Source of the DNA: Bacteroidota bacterium
Lineage (GTDB): Bacteria > Bacteroidota > Rhodothermia > JANXDC01
Assembly (NCBI GenBank): GCA_025998875.1
Contig: AP024675.1
Coordinates: forward strand, 1,009,589 to 1,073,588
Length of the DNA stretch: 64,000 nucleotides
Direction: 5' to 3'
Of the stretch, positions 29,981-37,842 are shown piece by piece. The stretch's first letter is position 1; every line of letters starts with the position of its first letter. The notes under the pieces were generated by a model. It was given only the letters and a program-made list of their open reading frames with translations, was not told where the DNA came from and ran no database searches. The position numbers and the translations under genes were made by a program.

Positions 29981-30453
29981 ACATCCTGCGGATCTGGGTT
30001 TTTTGCCTGACCCTCTGGGGTCTGATCGGAGAGCTCCGAGGCCAGCCCGTCGTCGGAGGCCCCCTCGGGGTGGGGGTGCAATTGGGGCCTGTGACCGGCC
30101 TGACGGCCAAACAGTTTCTCGACAGGCGTCATGCGCTTGAGGGGCTTGTGGCCTGGCGACTGGATAAATACTTTTTTGCCGAGGTACACCTGAGCCGACA
30201 CTGGCTCGCACAGCGCCTTCAGGAGGTGCCCGGCCGCATCGTCTACTACGCCGGTCCCGGCCTGTATGGGCGTTTTGAGTCCGATCGGGAACGGGGCCAT
30301 CGGGATCGGTGGGGGATAAGTGGCCTCGGAGGTATGGCGCTCTTCCTGGGCCGGATCGAGTTTTACATGCAGTTCAGCCCCAAATTCACGCTGTGGCCCG
30401 CCACCACGCTGGATATGACCGGGGGGCTGGGCGGGCGATTGTATCTGTTCTGA
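29977..30453 (+). CDS. Small exported, probably outer-membrane beta-barrel, protein
   Basis: A 158-residue hypothetical protein. It starts with GTG at 29977, overlapping the HAD stop (GTGA), with an AGAAGGAG site 8 bases upstream that decides the start. A signal peptide (about 1-23, ending LRGQP) is followed by alternating glycine/aromatic and charged segments, and the last residue is phenylalanine (GGRLYLF), as in many small outer-membrane barrels. I do not recognise a family. Its place within the putative lipid operon suggests a role at the outer membrane, but no function can be assigned. Confidence 0.65.
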   Translation: MNILRIWVFCLTLWGLIGELRGQPVVGGPLGVGVQLGPVTGLTAKQFLDRRHALEGLVAWRLDKYFFAEVHLSRHWLAQRLQEVPGRIVYYAGPGLYGRFESDRERGHRDRWGISGLGGMALFLGRIEFYMQFSPKFTLWPATTLDMTGGLGGRLYLF

Positions 30454-30457
30454 AGAG

Positions 30458-31225
30458 ATGCCTGTTCGCCTCTTTGTGACGGACATCGACGGGTGTCTGG
30501 CCGAGCCCTTCCGGCCCTTTGACTGGGCGGCCTTCCAGCGACTTCGTGCCTGGCAGCGACGCGCCCGATCCGATCCCCGATATCCGCCCATTACGTTGCT
30601 GACTGGACGCCCCCTGCCCTATGCGGAGGCCGTAGCGCAGGCACTCGATCTTGAGGGGCCGTTCGTCTTCGAGAGCGGGGGTGGGCTTTTTTCCCTGCAT
30701 ACCTACCAACTCGAGTGGGCCCGGTCTATCTCCCCAGAACAGTGGCGCCAGCTCGAGGAAGCCCGAGCCTGGGTGCTGGAGACGTACGTGGTCCGGGAGT
30801 CGGCCCTCTTTTACGAATACAGCAAGCGCACGCAGATCGGCCTGGTCAGTCCGGATACAGCGCTCATCGAGCGGCTTGAAAGCCAGATGCGGCCCGTGGT
30901 GGCCGAACGGTTCCCGGATCTCCTGTTGCATCGCACCCCTATTTCCCTGGACCTGGTCGCCCGGGGCACGGATAAAGGCACCGGACTGGAGCTGTTATGT
31001 CAGGCTTGGGGGGTGAAACCCAAAGAGGTAGCCTACATAGGAGACTCCTCCGGGGATCTGCCCGCGCTCAAACGAGTCGGATTTGCTTTCGCGCCGGAGA
31101 ACGCTTCCGAAAGCGTGCGCACCGCCGGCGGAATCCGGCTCCTTTCGGCCCCTTCTGTGGAAGCCGTTGAGATGGCCTATCGGTGGTGTGTGATCCACAA
31201 CGGGGCGTTTGTAAAAAGCACGTAA
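30458..31225 (+). CDS. HAD-IIB family phosphatase
   Basis: A 255-residue HAD protein with motif I FVTDIDGCLAEP, motif II LLTGRPLPY, a cap domain (about residues 80-165), the lysine GTDKGTGLELL near 175, and motif IV YIGDSSGDLPAL. This matches the Cof/sucrose-phosphatase/mannosyl-phosphoglycerate phosphatase group. It starts four bases after the small exported protein gene. Its substrate is unknown; a sugar phosphate or a phosphorylated lipid headgroup would suit the neighbourhood. It is distinct from the mpgP gene at 49.6 kb. Confidence 0.82.
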   Translation: MPVRLFVTDIDGCLAEPFRPFDWAAFQRLRAWQRRARSDPRYPPITLLTGRPLPYAEAVAQALDLEGPFVFESGGGLFSLHTYQLEWARSISPEQWRQLEEARAWVLETYVVRESALFYEYSKRTQIGLVSPDTALIERLESQMRPVVAERFPDLLLHRTPISLDLVARGTDKGTGLELLCQAWGVKPKEVAYIGDSSGDLPALKRVGFAFAPENASESVRTAGGIRLLSAPSVEAVEMAYRWCVIHNGAFVKST

Positions 31226-31318
31226 CGGGGATCCCGGCAGTGGCTCAGCCCCTCGGGGATTCGTAATATACCCCGTCCTCAGCTTCAAGGATAAGCCTAT
31301 AGAAAAAGGAGGACGTCT

Positions 31319-33079
31319 ATGGGGCGTTGGGGCACTATACTGGCCGGGCTGTGGGGGGCGATGTTGCTTGTTGCCTCGGCTACGGCCCAGAATCCGGGGC
31401 CGGGCACGCGCACGGTGGCCATTGTGAACGCGCGCATCGTGCCTGTATCCGGACCGGAGATCGAACGGGGCACGATCGTCATCCGCGATGGGCTGATCGT
31501 CGCTGTGGGGCCGAACGTAGCCGTTCCGGCCGATGCGGATACGATCAATGCCGCGGGGCTTACGGTTTATCCCGGCTTTATCGACGCGCGTTCTTTTGTG
31601 GGCATACCCCGACCCCAGCAGGCCGGTCCGGGGCAGGGGCCTGGTCTCCGTCCTGCCGCCGGACAACAGCAGGTTTTTTCCGGAGATCCCACGCCGGAGC
31701 AGATGGGGCTACAGCCCACCCGATCGGCCATGGAGCTTTTCCAGCCCGGGGATGCTTCCGTGCGCACCTGGCGGGAGGTCGGATTTACGGCGGCCGTGGT
31801 GACCCCGCGTGATGGATTTATGGCGGGCAGGGCGAGCCTGCTTCTGCTGGGCAGCGTGCCGGATCGAGATCGCCCCTTTGTGTCTATGCCGCCGTGGGGA
31901 TATGAGGCCGAGGCGCTTGCGCTCAAACCCGACGTGGGGTTGTTTGTGCAGTTTCAGTCCGCCCGCGGTGTTTATCCCTCCACCACCATGGCGGTGATGG
32001 CCATGATCCGCCAGCTGGGGCATGATGCTCGATACCTAGACGCTGTGCTTGCCGCCTACGAGCGGGATCCGCGCAACCTGCCCCGACCGACACGCGATCC
32101 CATCCGGGAGGCCCTGATCCCCTTCTACAAGGGGCAAAAGCCCGTACTCTTCGAGACTCCCGATGCCCGCTCCGTCTGGCGCGCGCTCAGCCTGAGCCAG
32201 GAGGTGGGCTGGAAGCCGATACTGACCGGCATTGAGGAGCCGGATCAGGTCTTGGAACGGTTGCAGAACGCCGGTCTGCCCATCGTGCTTTCCCTGCGCT
32301 TGCCCCGCGAAGCGGATACCTCGCGCGCGGCCCGGGAACGGCGCAACCGGGCTACAGAGGAGATGCGTCGACTCATGGACCGCCAGGAGCAGGCTCGCAA
32401 AGCGCGCCTAGAGGCCTATGCCCGGTTACTCAATGGGAATCCGGCCGTGGCGCTGGCTACGGCCAACGTGGAGCCGGCGCAGATCCGAACCAACCTCCGT
32501 CGCCTGGTGGAGGCGGGGGCTTCGAAAGAGGCCGTGCTTCGGGCGCTGACGCTCAATGCGGCTCGCATCTACGGGGTAGATCGGCAGCTGGGCTCCATTG
32601 AGCCGGGCAAGATCGCCAACCTCGTGATTACCCAGGGGGATTACTTCGACCGCAACGGGCAGGTGCGCTATGTGTTCGTGGCCGGTGAGCGTTTCCCCGT
32701 TGAGGGGCGCCCGGCTCCCTCCGGTCCCGCCGGACGTCAGCCTGCCGGCAGGCCCGCTGGGGGGGCGGGGATCAGCTTACAGGGCGCCTGGGCGCTGGCC
32801 ATCGAAAGCCCGCAGGGAACCCTGCAGGGACGTCTGGAGCTGGAGCAGAACGGGGAGGCCCTCTCGGGACGGATTTCCGTCAACGCGCCCATCGAAATCA
32901 GCCTCATCGGCGGTCGAGTTTCCGGATCCGAGGTCATACTGGAGATGTCCGTCTCCTTTCAGGGGCAGAGCTTCTCCTTCCCCATGCGCGGCACGGTTTC
33001 CGGGGACACCATGGTCGGCACGTTCCCGGTACCCGGGGGTGGGAACGGACAGTGGTCCGCCCGGCGGATCCCGAATTGA
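31319..33079 (+). CDS. Exported amidohydrolase-family protein lacking the HxH motif, with a C-terminal beta-rich domain
   Basis: A 586-residue protein with a signal peptide (about 1-23, ending ASATAQ). The amidohydrolase composite domain starts NARIVPVSG and ends with GSIEPGKIANLVITQGDYF. At the usual metal site the sequence is PGFIDARSFVG where active members have DxHxH, so the first two ligands are missing. A Pro/Gly-rich linker (about 463-482) leads to a beta-rich C-terminal domain (about 483-586) of unknown family, repeated in pattern LEQNGEALSGRI...GTVSGDTMVGTF. It is the first of three tandem paralogues; AAAGGAGG precedes the ATG. Catalysis is doubtful; a binding or partner role is possible. 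Confidence 0.78.
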   Translation: MGRWGTILAGLWGAMLLVASATAQNPGPGTRTVAIVNARIVPVSGPEIERGTIVIRDGLIVAVGPNVAVPADADTINAAGLTVYPGFIDARSFVGIPRPQQAGPGQGPGLRPAAGQQQVFSGDPTPEQMGLQPTRSAMELFQPGDASVRTWREVGFTAAVVTPRDGFMAGRASLLLLGSVPDRDRPFVSMPPWGYEAEALALKPDVGLFVQFQSARGVYPSTTMAVMAMIRQLGHDARYLDAVLAAYERDPRNLPRPTRDPIREALIPFYKGQKPVLFETPDARSVWRALSLSQEVGWKPILTGIEEPDQVLERLQNAGLPIVLSLRLPREADTSRAARERRNRATEEMRRLMDRQEQARKARLEAYARLLNGNPAVALATANVEPAQIRTNLRRLVEAGASKEAVLRALTLNAARIYGVDRQLGSIEPGKIANLVITQGDYFDRNGQVRYVFVAGERFPVEGRPAPSGPAGRQPAGRPAGGAGISLQGAWALAIESPQGTLQGRLELEQNGEALSGRISVNAPIEISLIGGRVSGSEVILEMSVSFQGQSFSFPMRGTVSGDTMVGTFPVPGGGNGQWSARRIPN

Positions 33080-33093
33080 AGGAGGAAGGAGCT

Positions 33094-34551
33094 ATGAAAA
33101 GCATAGCCTTGTTTGTGTCGCTGCTGCTGACAGCCGCTGTGGGCACCGCCCAGAACGTGGTCTTGATCAAAGGCGGTACCGTGCTCACCGTAACACGGGG
33201 CACGTTGGAGAACACGGACATCCTGATCCGGGACGGTAAGATCGCCCAGATCGGCCGCGATCTGGCCGCTCCGCCCGGAGCACAGGTGATCGATGCGCGG
33301 GGCAAATACATCATGCCCGGCATCATCGATGCGCACTCCCATATGGCTATCGACAACGTTAACGAATCGACCAACCCCGTCACGGCCGAGGTGCGTATTC
33401 GGGATGTGGTCAACCCGTATGAGATCAACATCTACCGGGCGCTGGCCGGCGGGGTGACCACGATCCACTCCATGCATGGCTCGGCGAACGTGATCGGCGG
33501 TCAGCCCGTGACCATGAAGCTCCGCTATGGGGAGCCCGTGGAGCGGATGATCGTTCAGGACGCCCCTCGGACGATCAAGTTCGCGTTGGGCGAAAACCCC
33601 ACGCGTGTGCATGGACGAGCCAGTCAGGGTCAGTTCGGAGGAGGACGGGCCAGCGTCAATCCCTCAACACGCATGGGCGTCGAGCAGGTCATGCGCAAGG
33701 CCTTCGAAATGGCCCGTCAGTACATGGCCCAGTGGGATGCCTATGAAAAGGCCCGCCAGGCCTGGGAACGCAACCGGCGTCGGGGTCCGGAGCCCGTTCC
33801 GCCCCGCAAAGACGAACGCCTCGAGACGCTGGCCGCCATCCTGCGCGGAGAGGTGATCGTGCACTGCCATTCCTATCGGGCCGATGAGATCCTCATGGTC
33901 CTGCGCGTCTTCCGCGATTTCGGGATCAAGAGGCTCGTCTTTCAACACGTGCTCGAGGGCTACAAGGTGGCTCGGGAGCTGGCCGAATTCGGCGCCATGG
34001 CCTCCACCTTTTCGGACTGGTGGGCCTATAAGTTCGAGGTCTATTACGCCACCCCGTATAACGCGGCTATCATGCACAGCTACGGGGTGAACGTTTCCTT
34101 GAACTCCGACTCCGATGAGCTGGTCCGGCGCCTTTATCACGAGGCGGCCAAGGCCGTACGCTACGGAGGGGTGCCCGAAGACGCCGCGCTGGCTATGATC
34201 ACGATCAATCCGGCCAAGCAGATCGGGCTCGATCACCGGATCGGCTCCATCGAGGTGGGCAAGGATGCCGATCTGGCCATCTTCAACGCGCACCCCCTTT
34301 CCGTATACGCCGTCTGCGAGATGACCCTGGTGGACGGGGTCGTGCGTTTCGATCGCTCCCGGGATCCCGACGATATGCGCCTTGTGGTCGATCCGGATGA
34401 GTCCATCGAAGACGCCTATGTGCAATTCAATCCGGCCGACTACGACCGTTGCATGCTCGGCGCCGAAGAGCACGAGGGAGTCTGGATGGGCGGCGTAGAG
34501 CTATTCGGGCTTGTCGAGGAATTTCTAGCCCAGAAGGAGGACGGACGATGA
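33094..34551 (+). CDS. Exported amidohydrolase with intact metal motif
   Basis: A 485-residue imidazolonepropionase-like amidohydrolase with a signal peptide (about 1-19, ending GTAQ). The HxH ligands are present (GIIDAHSHMA), a second histidine pair lies in VHCHSYRADE, a further one in FQHVLEGYK, and the distal aspartate region is SLNSDSDEL. The C-terminal GSIEVGKDADLAIF is the family's closing strand. The real start at 33094 follows a GGAGGAAGGAG site. Its stop overlaps the third paralogue's ATG. It is the only one of the three that looks catalytically complete; the substrate (peptide, imide or heterocycle) is unknown. Confidence 0.85.
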   Translation: MKSIALFVSLLLTAAVGTAQNVVLIKGGTVLTVTRGTLENTDILIRDGKIAQIGRDLAAPPGAQVIDARGKYIMPGIIDAHSHMAIDNVNESTNPVTAEVRIRDVVNPYEINIYRALAGGVTTIHSMHGSANVIGGQPVTMKLRYGEPVERMIVQDAPRTIKFALGENPTRVHGRASQGQFGGGRASVNPSTRMGVEQVMRKAFEMARQYMAQWDAYEKARQAWERNRRRGPEPVPPRKDERLETLAAILRGEVIVHCHSYRADEILMVLRVFRDFGIKRLVFQHVLEGYKVARELAEFGAMASTFSDWWAYKFEVYYATPYNAAIMHSYGVNVSLNSDSDELVRRLYHEAAKAVRYGGVPEDAALAMITINPAKQIGLDHRIGSIEVGKDADLAIFNAHPLSVYAVCEMTLVDGVVRFDRSRDPDDMRLVVDPDESIEDAYVQFNPADYDRCMLGAEEHEGVWMGGVELFGLVEEFLAQKEDGR

Positions 34552-35855
34552 TCCGGCATCTGGTTTCGATCGCGTTAGCCGGCCTGCTTGCCACCGGCCT
34601 GGCCTACCGCGTTCATGCGCAGGGCATCCCGCCGTCCCGCACCGGGACGTTTGCGCTCACGAACGCCCGTATTGTGACCGTCTCCGGGGGAGTCATCGAG
34701 CGAGGTACGCTCCTGATCCAAAACGGAAAGATCGCCGCCCTGGGCCCCAACGTCACAATTCCCTCCGGCGCGGAGGTGATCGATTGTTCCGGCCTGAGCA
34801 TCTATCCGGGGCTCATCAACAGCTATACCCAGGTCGGCCTCATCGAAATCGGCCAGGTGCCGGAAACGCGGGACGAAAACGAGGTGGGCAACTACAATCC
34901 CCACATGCTCGCCCTGACGGCCATCAATCCGGCCAGCACGCATATTCCCGTGACCCGCGTCAACGGGGTGACGACCGTCATTTCGGCGCCCACGGGCGGA
35001 CTGCTCTCCGGACAGGCTACGCTGATCAATCTGCATGGCTACACGCCGGAGCAGATGGCTGTACGTCCTTCGGTGGGGGTGGTCCTGAACTTCCCCTCCA
35101 TGGGGCGCCGCTCGCTCTTTCAGCAACAGTCCCAGGAAGAGCGCCGGCGCCAGTATGAGCAGCAGCTACGCCAGCTCAATGAGCTCTGGCGCAAGGCCGT
35201 GGTCTACAATCGGGCCTGGGAGGCCTATGAGCGCAATCCGTCGGGAGAAAAACCCCTCTGGGATCAGCGTCTGGAGGCGCTCAGGCCGGTTGTGCGGGGT
35301 GAGCTGCCGTTTATCATCAACGTGAACGCCGAGCGGGACATTCTGGCCGCCATCCGGTGGGTGAAGGAAAACCAGATCAAGGCCATTTTCGCCGGCGTGG
35401 CCGAAGGGTGGCGAGTGGCCGACAGCCTGGCACAGGCCGGCATCCCCTGCATCGTGGGGCCTGTGCTGGCTATGCCCACCCGTCCCTATGACCGCTACGA
35501 TCGAGCGTATGCGAATGCGGCTCTTCTGGCCCGGGCCGGCGTCAAAATCGCCATCGGCACCTTCGATTACTACAACGCGCGCAACCTGGCTCACCACGCC
35601 GGTATGGCCGCCGCCTTCGGCCTGAGCCGCGAGGAGGCGCTCAAGGCCATTACGCTCTACCCGGCCCAGATCTGGGGAGTAGCCGACCGCATGGGCTCCC
35701 TGGAGGTCGGAAAAGACGCCACGCTCATCGTCACCGACGGCGATCCCCTGGAGATCCGCACCCAGATCCGGTATCTGTTCATCAACGGCTGGATGGTGCC
35801 CCTGGTCAGCCGGCACACCCAGCTCTGGGAGGAATACCGCAACCGGGCCTTCTAA
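34548..35855 (+). CDS. Exported amidohydrolase-family protein lacking the HxH motif
   Basis: A 435-residue paralogue with a signal peptide (about 1-24, ending RVHAQG) and the amidohydrolase frame from NARIVTVSGG to GSLEVGKDATLIVTDGDP. At the metal site it reads PGLINSYTQVG, without histidines, like the first gene of the trio. The ATG overlaps the previous TGA (ATGA) and follows AGAAGGAGG. In many Bacteroidota two amidohydrolase halves occur as one ~1000-residue protein; here the parts are separate genes, so heteromeric assembly with the intact middle protein is a reasonable idea. Confidence 0.8.
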   Translation: MIRHLVSIALAGLLATGLAYRVHAQGIPPSRTGTFALTNARIVTVSGGVIERGTLLIQNGKIAALGPNVTIPSGAEVIDCSGLSIYPGLINSYTQVGLIEIGQVPETRDENEVGNYNPHMLALTAINPASTHIPVTRVNGVTTVISAPTGGLLSGQATLINLHGYTPEQMAVRPSVGVVLNFPSMGRRSLFQQQSQEERRRQYEQQLRQLNELWRKAVVYNRAWEAYERNPSGEKPLWDQRLEALRPVVRGELPFIINVNAERDILAAIRWVKENQIKAIFAGVAEGWRVADSLAQAGIPCIVGPVLAMPTRPYDRYDRAYANAALLARAGVKIAIGTFDYYNARNLAHHAGMAAAFGLSREEALKAITLYPAQIWGVADRMGSLEVGKDATLIVTDGDPLEIRTQIRYLFINGWMVPLVSRHTQLWEEYRNRAF

Positions 35856-35877
35856 GAGGGACGATTCGCCTCTATGA

Positions 35878-35916
35878 GGAAACGGCCGGAACACGCTCCG
35901 GCCGTTTCCGCTTTTT
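35878..35916 (+). terminator. Intrinsic terminator of the amidohydrolase operon
   Basis: A perfect 13-bp stem (35878-35890 with 35897-35909, core AACGGCCGGA) with a 6-base loop is followed by GCTTTTT. The T-run reaches the stop codon of the convergent chemoreceptor gene, which may use the same hairpin from the other side, though that side lacks a T-tract. Confidence 0.9.
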
Positions 35917-37274
35917 CAGGATTTGTCCAGCAGATGACGAAGCTGCGTCAGGCGCTCCAGTACCTCTTCGCGTAGCTCATTGAGCCGGCGGGCCTTCTGG
36001 AGGGCCTCTTCATGGTTTCCTCGGTTGATCGCGTCCACGATTTCCCGTCCGGTCCGATGCACTTCCGCATGCAGGGCTTCAAATGCCCGGAATGCGGGAT
36101 GATGCCCCAGGAGCTCCATGCCCCGGCTGTAGTACCATTTCCCCAGCCGGCAGGAGCGATGATCGGTCAGTTCGGATCCCTGAATGGAGATCTTGCCCAA
36201 CAGCGCATCGTTGACCCGCTGCACCCAGATGACGTGATCGGCTTTGGCGATGGTGATGAGCAGGGCGTCGAAGTTCCACCGGGCGAAAAGCGCAACGGAA
36301 TCCCGGCTGAGCCCGGCGATCCGGTCCAGGATCTCGATCATCCGCTGGAGGGTTTCCCCGTTGGCCGACTGGCTTGCGGACAGCTCCACAGCATGCCGGC
36401 AGGCCTGCTCGATGGCCTGCTGTTGCTCCTGAACGGCGAACCGGATCTGGGCGGCTCCCATAACCACCGTCTGAGCCGCCTGCTGGGCTTCAGTCAGTGT
36501 TGTGGCCAGGTGGGCCATTTTCTTCTGGCTTTCGCCCAGCGCGTGCAGGCCCTCGTTGAGGCGGATCTCCACCTGAGCGGACTGGTTTTCCAGCTGCAGG
36601 GCCGTATCGCTGATCTCGCGCGCGGCCTGGGCGGATTTTTCAGCCAGCTTGCGCACCTCGTCGGCCACAACGGCAAACCCACGTCCGTGTTCGCCGGCCC
36701 GGGCGGCTTCGATGGCCGCGTTCAGGGCGAGCAGGTTCGTCTGCCGGGCGATGTCGTTGACCGTGCGCGTCAGCCGGGTGATGGTCTGCATGCTGTGCAT
36801 GAAATGCCGCACGGTTTCGGCCATGAGCTCGACGGATTCCCGCACCTGACCCGTGAACGAAAACACCTCCTGCATGGCGCTGAACATCTGCTCGATATCC
36901 CGGCTGGAGGCTTCTGCCTCCGCGGCCATATGCTGCACATGTTCGGCAATGCCCCGGCTTGTGGCCGACATCTGTTCGGTGGCGGAGGCCAGCGCATTAA
37001 GCTGGTCCGTGTCAGCCAGGAAACGATGCTGAAACTCGGCGGTCCCCTGTTGCAATTCCGCAATGTAGCGGATGCGCTCAACATTGTTGTCCATGGCCGC
37101 CACCAGCCATCCCGACCAGGACCCCCACCTGTCGATGAAATCCTTCCAAGCCGAGCGCCATTCCGGATACCGGGCGAAAAACCCCTCTATGAGGGCCTCG
37201 TCGCCTTCGAGGATTCCCTCTACCAGAGCCCGTATCTCTTCTGGTTTCGGGATCTGCGCTACGCTGTTGACCAT
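35916..37274 (-). CDS. Soluble chemoreceptor with C-terminal zinc-binding (CZB) domain
   Basis: A 452-residue methyl-accepting chemotaxis-type protein with no membrane segment. Residues 1-70 form an unrecognised N-terminal region; the coiled-coil signalling domain spans about 90-330, with the hairpin tip around 173-211 ([34 protein letters not shown]). The C-terminal CZB domain has His347 (KADHVIW), Cys375 ([11 protein letters not shown]) and the His402/His406 pair, the zinc-ligand pattern of CZB. Such receptors sense zinc-linked redox or chlorine stress or c-di-GMP partners in other bacteria. GGGAGG precedes the ATG. No che or flagellar gene is in the window. Confidence 0.9.
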   Translation of the reverse strand: MVNSVAQIPKPEEIRALVEGILEGDEALIEGFFARYPEWRSAWKDFIDRWGSWSGWLVAAMDNNVERIRYIAELQQGTAEFQHRFLADTDQLNALASATEQMSATSRGIAEHVQHMAAEAEASSRDIEQMFSAMQEVFSFTGQVRESVELMAETVRHFMHSMQTITRLTRTVNDIARQTNLLALNAAIEAARAGEHGRGFAVVADEVRKLAEKSAQAAREISDTALQLENQSAQVEIRLNEGLHALGESQKKMAHLATTLTEAQQAAQTVVMGAAQIRFAVQEQQQAIEQACRHAVELSASQSANGETLQRMIEILDRIAGLSRDSVALFARWNFDALLITIAKADHVIWVQRVNDALLGKISIQGSELTDHRSCRLGKWYYSRGMELLGHHPAFRAFEALHAEVHRTGREIVDAINRGNHEEALQKARRLNELREEVLERLTQLRHLLDKS

Positions 37275-37363
37275 ATCCAGGTACCTCCCTGTGAACAGGC
37301 GATCTGGTCGGCAAATTTCGAGCCGGCAGAGCCCGCTTCAGGCCGGGCGCTAAAGCGAGGGCG

Positions 37364-37396
37364 AGAAAAAACGCCCGACGCATCGGCCGGGCGTTT
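37364..37396 (-). terminator. Intrinsic terminator of the minus-strand M1/Mut7-C genes
   Basis: Read on the minus strand, AAACGCCCG and CGGGCGTTT (plus coordinates 37396-37388 and 37377-37369) form a 9-bp stem followed by a T-run ending near 37366. It lies 23 bp after the Mut7-C stop and just upstream of the chemoreceptor gene. Confidence 0.85.
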
Positions 37397-37419
37397 CGGG
37401 GCAGAAGAGCCGGAAAAAA

Positions 37420-37842
37420 CTACCCTTTCCGGAGAAGATCCAGCAGTCCGCGCATGCGCCGCACATGCGAACCCTCCCAGTAGCGGCGTCCGCAGGTGGG
37501 GCAGCGATACAGGGGCCCGTCGGCCTCGAGAGGTGTATTGCAGAGCAGGCAGCGCGTAAAACGGCCGTTTTGCGTGTCCAACTGCAGACCCGATACGACC
37601 TCGGCCAGCTGTTCCAGGGGCCTGCGGGCCTGCACATAACGGGCCGCTTCGGGGCCGAGCCGCTCGAAAAGAGCCCGATCCCGGGTCAAGACCACTCGCC
37701 CCTCTACCCGTGCGAGCCGAATGAGCTCCGTATCCGATATGCCGTTTTCATAGCGCACATCGTACCCCAGCACGCGCAACCAGCGTGCCAGGCCTCCGAG
37801 CATGGCATCGGCCCAGAAGCGGGGTTCTGTGAAAGCCGGCAT
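37420..37842 (-). CDS. Mut7-C RNase-domain protein with zinc ribbon
   Basis: A 140-residue protein of the Mut7-C family, a PIN-like putative RNase. The N-terminal block FWADAMLGGLARWLRVLGYDV is the family signature with the first acidic residue; DTELIRLA and VVLTRDRALFER supply further acidic residues; the C-terminus has a zinc ribbon with CLLC and CPTC pairs. The function in bacteria is not established. Its ATG follows directly on the M1 peptidase TGA with no spacer, so the two genes are coupled. Confidence 0.88.
   Translation of the reverse strand: MPAFTEPRFWADAMLGGLARWLRVLGYDVRYENGISDTELIRLARVEGRVVLTRDRALFERLGPEAARYVQARRPLEQLAEVVSGLQLDTQNGRFTRCLLCNTPLEADGPLYRCPTCGRRYWEGSHVRRMRGLLDLLRKG

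Noticed and set aside
37275-37363. A sigma28 (flagellar) promoter before the chemoreceptor gene
   Set aside because: GCCGACC occurs, but no TAAA-type -35 at the right distance was found.
36012-37559. A 515-codon open frame on the plus strand
   Set aside because: It is antisense to the chemoreceptor gene and crosses its promoter and a terminator; composition is that of a shadow frame.
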